Below, in pieces: positions 1-6,035 of a stretch of DNA of 10,223 nt. The notes under the pieces were generated by a model that searched no databases, was not told the DNA's origin, and worked only from the letters and a program-made list of their open reading frames with translations. Source of the stretch: CAYLLT01 sp964591605 (lineage in GTDB: Bacteria; Planctomycetota; Phycisphaerae; UBA1845; PWPN01); assembly GCA_964591605.1 (NCBI GenBank), contig CAZQEN010000291.1, positions 1 through 10,223 on the forward strand. Direction: 5' to 3'. Made by a program: the position numbers and the translations under genes. Positions within the stretch are counted from its first letter, which is position 1, and the number at the start of each line of letters is the position of its first letter.

Positions 1-293
1 ACTGGCGCGAGCGCGTGGACCTGCTCATCCGGATCAACTGGATGTACGCGGAGCGGCTGCACGAACTGGGCCTGGCCCCCGCCCCGGTCCGCCAGCCGTT
101 TGACGAGGGCCTCACCGACCTGACGCTCTATGCGAGCGCGAAGGCCATCTACGAGACGCTCCCGCCCGCCTGGCGCGAGATCAGCTTCAATCAGATCGAG
201 AGCTGGGAAAAACTCGCCCGGCTGGTGCTCTTCGACAGCGGAGATTACTTTCAGAAGAAGTTCGGGGAGAGCCGCGGCGGCGATGGGATTTGA
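1..293 (+). CDS. C-terminal fragment of an unidentified protein (5' end outside window)
   Basis: The reading frame is open from base 3 to the TGA at 291-293, giving about 96 residues with no stop, so this is most simply the 3' end of a gene starting upstream. I do not recognise the family. The fragment is mostly helical by composition, with an amphipathic start (WRERVDLLIRINWMYAERLH), a Pro-containing turn (APAPVRQPF), and an aromatic-rich stretch ending in FDSGDYFQKKFGESRGGDGI. There is no membrane segment, Cys cluster or obvious catalytic motif. A GTG at 15-17 could in principle be a start, but it lacks a ribosome binding site and the frame is open upstream. The last codons and the stop lie within a heptamer repeat (287-319), so the original C-terminus may have been altered by repeat expansion. 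The next gene begins 60 bases downstream on the same strand. Confidence 0.7.
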   Translation, partial: WRERVDLLIRINWMYAERLHELGLAPAPVRQPFDEGLTDLTLYASAKAIYETLPPAWREISFNQIESWEKLARLVLFDSGDYFQKKFGESRGGDGI

Positions 294-319
294 GGTCGAA
301 GATTTGAGATTTGAGAATC
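287..319. repeat. Degenerate 7-bp tandem repeat, unit GATTTGA
   Basis: Units lie at 287-293 (GATTTGA), 294-300 (GGTCGAA, degenerate), 301-307 (GATTTGA), 308-314 (GATTTGA) and 315-321 (GAATCGG, degenerate), all in the same 7-base phase. The array is AT-rich against its GC-rich surroundings. It overlaps the stop codon of the upstream partial gene and fills about half of the 60-base gap before the next gene. Confidence 0.7.
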
Positions 320-353
320 GGGTGGGGGTCTCTCAGAGGCTCGGCTTGACGCG

Positions 354-1976
354 ATGATGGCGGGGGGGGTCCGGAGATCCGGCTTGTACTGCAGGACGTG
401 CGAATACTCGCTGTGGGGGCTTTCGACCCGGACGTGTCCGGAGTGCGGGACGGCGTTCCGGCCGAGCGAGTTCCAGTTCGTTCCGAACACGGTTCAATTC
501 TGCTGCCCGCATTGCCGGCAGCCCTATTTCGGCACCAGCGAGAAGGGCCATCTGGTTCCGCCCGAGTTCGACTGTGTCTCCTGCGCGCAGCATATCCACA
601 TGGATGAAATGGTGCTGCTGCCGGCCGAGGGCGTGCAGGAGGAGCAGACGTGGGCCCGGCAAATGCCGTGGCTGGAACGCAAAGAGCGGGGCGCGGTCCG
701 GGCGTGGCTGGCGACGATCGGGATGGCGATGATCCGCCCCGCGCGGGTGATCTCGCTGACACCCGTGCAAAGCTCGGCCACGGCGGCTCTGTGGTTCGCG
801 TGGGTGAGTCAGTTCGTCTTCTGCCTGAGCCTGCTCATCGTGGCCCCCGTCTTTCTGGTGGTGATGCTTTTCACGAACTCAGGAGGGGGCTGGCTGGCGC
901 CCGCCAGTGCGGGCATTGGCGTGCTCTTCGTGAGCATCGTGGTCAGTTGTTTCGTCGGCGTGATCGTGTGGGCGCTGGTCACGCACCTGGTGCTCCGGGT
1001 GACGGGGGGAGCGCAGGCAGGGTTCGGGCGGACGCTGCAGGCCATGTGCTACAGCTCGGGGGCGAACGTGTTTCTGGCCGTCCCGTGTTTCGGGTTGCAT
1101 CTATCGACCATCGGTTTCATCTGGTGGTCCGTGAGCGCGATCCTGATGATCCGCACCGGACAGGGCGTCAGCGGCCTGCGGGCGACACTCGCTGTTCTAT
1201 CACTCCCCGTCGCAGGAGTGCTCCTTGGCGTGGGCATCGCTTTACTGGGGCAGAGCGCGAGCACAAGCTTCGTCACGACGACAGCGACGGTTCCGCCCGT
1301 GGTGATTCCCGCGACTCCACAACACGAGAGTGAGACGGCCAAACTGGCTCAAGCGCTTCGCCGATACCGCGACCAGCACGGGGGCGCCGGCCCGCGTCAC
1401 GCGGTGGACCTGGTCGCCGCCGGTCTGGCCCAACCATCGGACTTTGTGTCGATCAGCACGCCGGGGGATGCGACGGAGATTCGGATCGGGCGGATCGGCC
1501 TCGATGAGGTTCCCGGGCTGTCGAAGCAGCAGCAGGAGAAAGTGATCACAACACTGGCCGACCAGCTCCCGAAGGACGTCGTGGCGCACCGGCTGGGCGA
1601 CTTCATCTTGACGAGTCACGGCATCCAGGGAAACAAGGTCGATGCGAAGCTGTGGGTCGTCGTGCTGGCTCCCCGCCCGTCGCCAGCGGGGGCGGACGAG
1701 GATGGGTTGGCTGGGGGGGCGGTCGTGATGTACGGGATGGACGGAGCAGGCTTGCCGCTGGATGGGATCGTGGCGGGCCTGGCCGATGGAACCACTCTGG
1801 TCGTGAATGCCAACCGGCTGCCGCGGGAGCTCGAGCGGCAGAACCGGCTTCGGGCCCAGAATGGCCTGGCACCCCTGCCGGACCCCCGACAGGTGACCAC
1901 CACCCAGCCGGCGAGCGGCCAACCGACGGCGGAACGGGTCGAGGACGACCCACCCGCCGGCGCGGAAACCGAGTGA
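354..1976 (+). CDS. Double zinc-ribbon / Yip1-like membrane protein with pseudopilin-like C-terminal domain
   Basis: This is a 540-residue protein of unknown function with three visible parts. Residues 13-31 form a zinc ribbon (C13, C16, C28, C31) of the YCRTCEYSLxGL...CPECG type that is frequent in planctomycete proteins. A second Cys set (C50/C51, C54, C74, C77) follows. Residues about 125-300 are hydrophobic with roughly five membrane spans (near 145-173, 186-213, 230-250, 252-267 and 278-300), resembling a Yip1 domain (ISLTPVQSSATAALWFAW and a later GGAQAGFGRTLQAMCYSSG). After a Thr/Pro linker, residues 325-480 form a soluble domain whose start (LAQALRRYRDQHGG...VDLVAAGLAQPSDFVS) resembles the globular part of planctomycetal pseudopilins; this resemblance is my inference. 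An odd number of spans would leave the ribbons in the cytoplasm and the C-domain outside. Start: ATG 354 or the adjacent ATG 357; only a weak AGAGG (335-339) is seen upstream. A G8 run (362-369) covers codons 3-6. Its link to the pilus genes downstream is positional only. Confidence 0.83.
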   Translation: MMAGGVRRSGLYCRTCEYSLWGLSTRTCPECGTAFRPSEFQFVPNTVQFCCPHCRQPYFGTSEKGHLVPPEFDCVSCAQHIHMDEMVLLPAEGVQEEQTWARQMPWLERKERGAVRAWLATIGMAMIRPARVISLTPVQSSATAALWFAWVSQFVFCLSLLIVAPVFLVVMLFTNSGGGWLAPASAGIGVLFVSIVVSCFVGVIVWALVTHLVLRVTGGAQAGFGRTLQAMCYSSGANVFLAVPCFGLHLSTIGFIWWSVSAILMIRTGQGVSGLRATLAVLSLPVAGVLLGVGIALLGQSASTSFVTTTATVPPVVIPATPQHESETAKLAQALRRYRDQHGGAGPRHAVDLVAAGLAQPSDFVSISTPGDATEIRIGRIGLDEVPGLSKQQQEKVITTLADQLPKDVVAHRLGDFILTSHGIQGNKVDAKLWVVVLAPRPSPAGADEDGLAGGAVVMYGMDGAGLPLDGIVAGLADGTTLVVNANRLPRELERQNRLRAQNGLAPLPDPRQVTTTQPASGQPTAERVEDDPPAGAETE

Positions 1977-2012
1977 CCCGGCCATGCAAATGCTGTCAGG
2001 GGCGCTTCTTAC

Positions 2013-2041
2013 TTGACAACCCCGGAGCGTACGCTAATACT
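2013..2041 (+). promoter_or_regulatory. Putative sigma70-type promoter for the pilM operon
   Basis: A perfect -35 hexamer TTGACA (2013-2018) is followed by a 17-bp spacer and AATACT (2036-2041), which matches TATAAT at 4 of 6 positions. TAATAC with a 16-bp spacer is an alternative -10. The predicted start near 2048 lies about 218 bases before the pilM ATG. It is the best promoter candidate between 1977 and 2265. Confidence 0.5.
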
Positions 2042-2052
2042 CATGATAGACG

Positions 2053-2082
2053 GGCTGCTTCGGGTAGATCGAAGCGCCTTTT
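2053..2082 (+). terminator. Terminator-like hairpin followed by TTTT
   Basis: GCTTCG (2057-2062) pairs with CGAAGC (2070-2075) around a 7-nt loop. The stem extends by a U-G pair and GG/CC (2053-2054 with 2077-2078) across one bulged C, and TTTT follows at 2079-2082. It could end transcription of the Yip1-like gene. Because it begins within about 6 bases of the predicted start of the 2013-2041 promoter, it could instead act as a 5' attenuator or protective hairpin. The U run is short, so intrinsic termination is uncertain. Confidence 0.45.
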
Positions 2083-2102
2083 CCCGCGCAGTAGCCAACA
2101 AG

Positions 2103-2118
2103 AGGTCTCACCTGTTTT
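2103..2118 (+). terminator. Second, weak hairpin followed by a T run
   Basis: AGGT (2103-2106) pairs with ACCT (2110-2113) around a CTC loop, and TTTT follows at 2115-2118. The stem is only four pairs and would be weak alone. It is listed because it repeats the hairpin-then-TTTTCCC layout of the structure 36 bases upstream. Confidence 0.25.
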
Positions 2119-2231
2119 CCCCCAATTGATGTGGCCGAGCCGTGCAGAGCGTATGGGGGATCCTGATTTGCAGAGGTGTGGGATTGGAGGCGAGGAGTCT
2201 CGGCCCGGGTGACGCGGTCGGACACAGATCG

Positions 2232-2248
2232 CAGGACATGAAGTCCTG
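2232..2248 (+). promoter_or_regulatory. Hairpin immediately upstream of the pilM ribosome binding site
   Basis: CAGGAC (2232-2237) and GTCCTG (2243-2248) form a perfect 6-bp stem with a 5-nt ATGAA loop, ending 5 bases before the AGGGAG at 2254. It leaves the ribosome binding site free, so it may keep the initiation region open or help define the leader's 3' end. The AGGA inside the stem with the loop ATG resembles a decoy initiation site, but that ATG (2238) is out of frame with pilM. Confidence 0.4.
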
Positions 2249-2253
2249 AAGCC

Positions 2254-2259
2254 AGGGAG
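2254..2259 (+). promoter_or_regulatory. Ribosome binding site of pilM
   Basis: AGGGAG lies 6 bases before the ATG at 2266 and fixes that start. The N-terminal MAVSKPVWGIDLGQS reaches the phosphate-1 motif at the usual distance for PilM. Confidence 0.7.
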
Positions 2260-2265
2260 AAACCT

Positions 2266-4491
2266 ATGGCGGTCAGCAAACCGGTCTGGGGAATTGACCT
2301 GGGCCAGTCGGCGTTAAAGGCGATTCGGCTCCGGTTGGCCGGCGACAGGGTCGAAGCCGTCGACCATGTCTACATTGAACACCACCGGATCCTCTCGCAG
2401 CCCGAAGTCGACCGGGCGGCTCTGGTGGCCGAGGCGATGAAGAAGTTCACCGCCGACCACGACCTGAGCAAAGAGACCCTGGTGGTCGGCGTTCCCGGTC
2501 AGAACACCCTCGCCCGCTTCACCAAGCTCCCGCCCGTCAAAGCCAACAAGATCCCCGAAATCGTCAAGTATGAGGCCCAGCAGCAGATCCCCTTCGATAT
2601 GGAAGAGGTCATCTGGGACTACCAGACGTTCGAGGATGCCACAACCAAGGAAACGCAGGTGGGCATCTTTGCGATGCGGCGTGAGCTGCTGCGCAGCCAC
2701 CTGTCCTTCCTGTCCGAGCTCAATCTCGAGCCGGCGATTGTGCAGTCCTCTCCGCTGGCGCTCTACAACGCCCTCAAGTACGACGGGATCGTCGGGGCCG
2801 AGCCGGTGTGCATCCTCGACATCGGGGCACAGAATACGGATCTGATCGTGGTCGATGGCGACAGCCTGTGGACGCGCAACATCCCGATCGGCGGCAACAA
2901 CTTCACGGATGCGCTGCTCAAGACGTTCAAGCTGTCGTTCAGCAAGGCCGAGCGGCTCAAGCGCGACGCCGGCACGCACAAGTATGCCCGCCAGATTTTC
3001 CAGGCGATGCGCCCGGTGTTCGCTGACCTGGTGGCCGAGGTGCAGCGTTCGATCGGCTTCTTCACCTCGTCGCGGCGCGGCATCAAGCTGACGAAGGTGC
3101 TGGCGATGGGCAATGCCTTCAAGCTGCCGGGCATGACCAAGTTCGTGCAGCAGAACCTGGGCATGGACGTGATCCGGCCGAACGCATTCAACAAGCTGGT
3201 GGCCACCGAAGATCCCAAGGCCCCCGAGCTGATGGATCAGCTCCTGAGCTTCGCGGTTCCCTACGGCCTGGCGCTGCAGGGGCTGGGCAAGGCGCCGATC
3301 ACCAGCAACCTGCTGCCGCCCGAGATCGCCAAGCAGGTCGTGTGGCGGCGCAAGACGCCGTGGTTTTATGGTGCGGCGGCGTGTCTGGTCGCGTCGGCGG
3401 CGGTGGTGTGGGTGCGGAACACGATGGACAATACGGCGCTGGCTGCGGCAGGGCACGGATCGGCGAACAGACCTGCTTACAACCCCAGCTACGATGCCAA
3501 GGACACCAACCAGCTCAACCCGGTGCCTGACCCGCTGGCGATCCAGGTTGTTCAGAACGGCCCCTCCGCCAACACCCCGCTGGAGTACGCCAACATCGTG
3601 CTCGCCGCGGGCCAGCATCTCAGTGAGGTTCGGCAGAAGATCGAAACCAGTAACGACGCTGAGATCTCGAAGGCCGACAACCTGGCAAAGCTCCAGACGC
3701 ACAAGACGGTCTGGCCCAAGATCATCGAACTGGTGCATGGTGCACTGCCGGTCGGCGACAAGCAGTTGGATGACGCCTTGAAGGCCGGACCGGAAGCAGT
3801 GAAGAAGCTGATCGCCTCGAACCCGGCCAGGTACGAGCGCGGCAAGCGTGAAAAGATCTACATCGAGAAATTCGAGGCGGTTTACTCGCCGGATGTCGTC
3901 AACGCCTTCCTCGCCCGAACCAAGGGGCCGTCGACGGGCTTCGGCGGAACTCCGATCGGAGGGGGTACGACCCCGACCGACACAACCTCGGGTGAGACGC
4001 CCAAGCCCGGTTTCGTCATCTCGATCCTGGGGCGGACGCCGTTCAAGGGCAAGGGTCAGGGTGATGGCGGCGTGTTCTTCGTGAACAACACGTTCGTCAA
4101 GAACCTGGCCAAGGCCGCGACAGACGGGGTTTATCTCGACAAGGTGGGCGCTCCGCTGCGATCCACGCCGATCAAGACGCTCAAACGCGGTTCGAGCAGC
4201 AGCTCGCTGGGTGGAGCAGGTCGGTTCGGAGGTCTCCCCATGGGGATGGGCGGGGGGGGCCTGATGCAGGCCGATGACAAGGACCCGATCACGGGCGAAA
4301 CGGTGGACGATATCGAGTTCGAAATGGTGTTTGTGGCGGTGATCGGCAACAAGGCGGCCGAGCAGCCGGGTGCAACGCCGGCCGCATCGCCGGCACCCGC
4401 GCCGGGTGAGGCGCCGGCTGCGCCGACTCCGGCCCCGCCGGCATCGCCAGAGCCTCCGGCCGGACCCGCCGGCCCGCCCAGCGGGGTGTGA
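2266..4491 (+). CDS. pilM: PilM-type actin-like protein fused to a PilN-like membrane and periplasmic region
   Basis: A 741-residue protein. Residues 1-345 are PilM, the actin-fold cytoplasmic ATP-binding component of type IV pilus alignment complexes. They show phosphate-1 GIDLGQSALKAIRL (9-22), the PilM-typical KYEAQQQIPFDMEEVIWDYQ (101-120), phosphate-2 DIGAQNTDLIVVDG (185-198) and an adenosine-type motif LAMGNAFKLPGM (279-290). PilM alone is usually about 350 residues. Here it continues with NLLPPEIAKQVVWRRK (348-363), a membrane span (about 365-384), an Ala/Asn-rich linker, a helical segment containing WPKIIELVHGALP (483-495), and VISILGRTPF...FVKNLAKAATDGVYLDKV (584-627) with FEMVFVAVIG (685-694). 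That order of NLLP, membrane span, helix and ferredoxin-like strands matches PilN, which elsewhere is a separate protein whose N-terminus docks into PilM. A Ser/Gly/Met-rich loop (642-667) interrupts the ferredoxin-like part, and an Ala/Pro tail (700-741) ends the protein. The PilM half is confident; the PilN half is inference from pattern. Confidence 0.9.
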   Translation: MAVSKPVWGIDLGQSALKAIRLRLAGDRVEAVDHVYIEHHRILSQPEVDRAALVAEAMKKFTADHDLSKETLVVGVPGQNTLARFTKLPPVKANKIPEIVKYEAQQQIPFDMEEVIWDYQTFEDATTKETQVGIFAMRRELLRSHLSFLSELNLEPAIVQSSPLALYNALKYDGIVGAEPVCILDIGAQNTDLIVVDGDSLWTRNIPIGGNNFTDALLKTFKLSFSKAERLKRDAGTHKYARQIFQAMRPVFADLVAEVQRSIGFFTSSRRGIKLTKVLAMGNAFKLPGMTKFVQQNLGMDVIRPNAFNKLVATEDPKAPELMDQLLSFAVPYGLALQGLGKAPITSNLLPPEIAKQVVWRRKTPWFYGAAACLVASAAVVWVRNTMDNTALAAAGHGSANRPAYNPSYDAKDTNQLNPVPDPLAIQVVQNGPSANTPLEYANIVLAAGQHLSEVRQKIETSNDAEISKADNLAKLQTHKTVWPKIIELVHGALPVGDKQLDDALKAGPEAVKKLIASNPARYERGKREKIYIEKFEAVYSPDVVNAFLARTKGPSTGFGGTPIGGGTTPTDTTSGETPKPGFVISILGRTPFKGKGQGDGGVFFVNNTFVKNLAKAATDGVYLDKVGAPLRSTPIKTLKRGSSSSSLGGAGRFGGLPMGMGGGGLMQADDKDPITGETVDDIEFEMVFVAVIGNKAAEQPGATPAASPAPAPGEAPAAPTPAPPASPEPPAGPAGPPSGV

Positions 4492-4556
4492 GCAGTTCGG
4501 CCGCTCGCGCGATGGTCCTGCGACGGCCCGCTGCCGACATGCGGTGACGCGAGGGA

Positions 4557-4566
4557 CGAAGCTTCG
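4557..4566. repeat. 10-bp perfect palindrome in the pilM-pilO-like gap
   Basis: CGAAGCTTCG lies in the 98-base spacer 4492-4589, which otherwise holds only the next gene's ribosome binding site. No promoter or T-rich terminator is visible there, so the two genes are probably cotranscribed. The palindrome's role is unknown and it may be chance. Confidence 0.3.
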
Positions 4567-4574
4567 GTTGTGAC

Positions 4575-4580
4575 GAGGAG
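4575..4580 (+). promoter_or_regulatory. Ribosome binding site of the PilO-like gene
   Basis: GAGGAG with a 9-base spacer to the ATG at 4590. The protein then enters a membrane span after about seven residues, as expected for PilO. Confidence 0.6.
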
Positions 4581-4589
4581 CAACGACGC

Positions 4590-5999
4590 ATGCAATGGGT
4601 GAAATCGCATCTGACGCTGGTCATCACGATCGCCATCGGCGTGCTCGGCCTCACCGGGCTGGCCCTGGGCATCGTGATGTCTGATGTGGCCGAGCAGATG
4701 GGGCAGGACCAGGCAACGCTCACCAGCCTGAGCAGCAGCAAGGGCACCAACGCCGACGCGATCGAGGCGGCCCGAAAAAACGCCGCTCAGGTCCGGGCTC
4801 TCCTCGAGAAAGGGCTCAAGGAGTTCGAATCGATCGGCAATCACACGCCGATCCTTCCGGACGTCTTCCCGAAGGTGAATCCCGGCGATGCTTCTCCGTA
4901 CAAGTTCAAGCCGCTGTACAACGAAGCCCTCAAGGCGATGCTGGCCAGGCTCGACGCGGTGGACCAGCCCAGTGAACGCGAATACCAGCGCGAGCAGGAA
5001 GCGATTGCCAACGCACTCGAGCGGCAGAGGCGCGCGGCCACCCTGGGTACGGATCCCAAGATCAAGACGACGCGTCCTGCGGGCACACCCGGAGCCGGGC
5101 TGCGTCCCGCGCCGTCCGCGCCGCCGCCGGGAGTGGGGGCTCTCTCGCGCAGCCCGTCCGCCCTCGAAAACATGACGCCCGAGCAGCTCGTGCAGGAGAA
5201 TCCCCGCGTCCGGGCCAGCATCAAGAAAGCGCGCTCGGGCCGCTGCTATGCCAACAACAATACCTTCATGCTGCCGGAGCTGCTGACCAAAGATGACGCG
5301 CCCACTGTCGAAGCGATGTGGTACGCCCAGATGATGCTGTGGATCGAGCAGGACCTGGTGAACGCCCTGGCGGCCGTGAACGATTCCGTCGCCCAGGCCC
5401 TGCCGGCGGGCGAGAAGCGCTGGGTCGGCAACATGCCGGTCAAGCATGTCCAGAAAATCTTCGTAGGCAACTACGTTCCGCCCGCCCCCGCAGAGGGGGC
5501 TGCGACGGGCCGCTCCTTCAACATCGGCGGCGCGGGAGCACAAGGCGGGCCGCCCAACGACGCCTCATCCGTGTTCACCAAGCGGGGTAGCGACGGCAGT
5601 GTTGACGCGGTGCAGATCGTGCTGGATCTTTACATCAACCCGCTGTATATGCCCGCGATCATCGCGGAGATCTCGCGGGCGGGCTTCTATACGCCGCTGC
5701 TGATCAACTACGAGGCCCATTCCCCCATCCCCAGCACGGACCTGGTCGGTTACGTGTACGGTTCCGAGCCGGTGATTCACGCGACGATGTTGTTCGAGGG
5801 GTGCTTCCTGCGGAGCAAATACGAGAAATGGATGCCAGCGGAGGTCGCGACGGCGATCAAGGAAGGCCGGGCGGCGATGGGGGTGGGCCCGTCGGGCGGC
5901 GGCATCAGCCCGATGCGCGGCGGCATGCCGGGAATGCCTGGAATGCAGGGACTGCCGGGCGGCGGGATGCCCGGCGGCCGATTCGACGGCGGTACGTGA
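4590..5999 (+). CDS. PilO-like inner-membrane alignment-complex protein
   Basis: A 469-residue single-pass protein. A membrane span at about 8-30 follows a short N-terminus, then come helical segments with coiled-coil character (35-80 and 110-150), a Pro/Ala/Gly linker (161-190) and a second conserved-looking block (205-295, with ARSGRCYANNNTFMLPELL and AMWYAQMMLWIEQDLVNAL). The C-terminal domain at 336-415 has strand-helix-strand-strand order: VQIVLDLYI, LYMPAIIAEISRAGF, PLLINYEAHSP, then GYVYGSEPVIHATMLFEGCF. That topology and its place after PilM(N) fit PilO, which pairs with PilN in the periplasm through ferredoxin-like domains. PilO proteins are usually about 200 residues, so this one is more than doubled by the middle block. 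A Gly/Met/Pro tail (430-469, with GMPGMPGMQGLPGGGMPGGR) ends it. GAGGAG (4575-4580), 9 bases upstream, supports the ATG. Assignment to PilO is inferred from topology and order rather than a diagnostic motif. Confidence 0.8.
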   Translation: MQWVKSHLTLVITIAIGVLGLTGLALGIVMSDVAEQMGQDQATLTSLSSSKGTNADAIEAARKNAAQVRALLEKGLKEFESIGNHTPILPDVFPKVNPGDASPYKFKPLYNEALKAMLARLDAVDQPSEREYQREQEAIANALERQRRAATLGTDPKIKTTRPAGTPGAGLRPAPSAPPPGVGALSRSPSALENMTPEQLVQENPRVRASIKKARSGRCYANNNTFMLPELLTKDDAPTVEAMWYAQMMLWIEQDLVNALAAVNDSVAQALPAGEKRWVGNMPVKHVQKIFVGNYVPPAPAEGAATGRSFNIGGAGAQGGPPNDASSVFTKRGSDGSVDAVQIVLDLYINPLYMPAIIAEISRAGFYTPLLINYEAHSPIPSTDLVGYVYGSEPVIHATMLFEGCFLRSKYEKWMPAEVATAIKEGRAAMGVGPSGGGISPMRGGMPGMPGMQGLPGGGMPGGRFDGGT

Positions 6000-6035
6000 G
6001 TCGAGCAGGGTGTGCTCACAGCGGAGTGCTGATTC

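Larger units (their letters stand above)
1977..2265 (+). other. 289-base intergenic region upstream of pilM (putative long leader)
   Basis: No convincing gene is present. The region is less GC-rich than its surroundings, particularly around 2010-2130. It holds a promoter candidate (2013-2041), a hairpin followed by TTTTCCC (2053-2085), a smaller hairpin followed by GTTTTCCCCC (2103-2123), and a 6-bp hairpin directly before the pilM ribosome binding site (2232-2248). If the promoter is used, the pilM transcript would carry a leader of about 220 nt. I found no match to a known riboswitch consensus; the cyclic di-GMP (GEMM) motif was considered because of the pilus context and its conserved core is absent. 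Confidence 0.6.

Noticed and set aside
345..350. TTGACG as a -35 box for the Yip1-like gene
   Set aside because: It lies only 3 bases before the start codon, so any transcript from it would begin inside the gene.
2132..2146. sigma54-like TGGCCGAGCCGTGCA upstream of pilM
   Set aside because: The GG and GC elements start 11 rather than the required 12 bases apart, and the TTGC box is degraded.
1652..2212. 186-codon + frame running from inside the Yip1-like gene into the intergenic region
   Set aside because: Starts inside a better-supported gene in another frame, has Gly/Arg/Pro-biased translation and no ribosome binding site. The short internal ATG frame at 2129-2212 was also considered as a leader peptide, but nothing resembling a ribosome binding site precedes it.
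2216..2265. Possible cyclic di-GMP (GEMM) riboswitch before pilM
   Set aside because: Only scattered fragments such as GAAACC-like bases occur; the conserved GACGCAAAGCC core and second helix are absent.
2314..3738. 474-codon - strand frame opposite pilM
   Set aside because: Lies opposite unmistakable PilM motifs; composition is typical of antisense frames in high-GC DNA.
4131..5543. 470-codon - strand frame
   Set aside because: Spans the end of pilM, the spacer and the PilO-like gene with no ribosome binding site or domain; antisense shadow.
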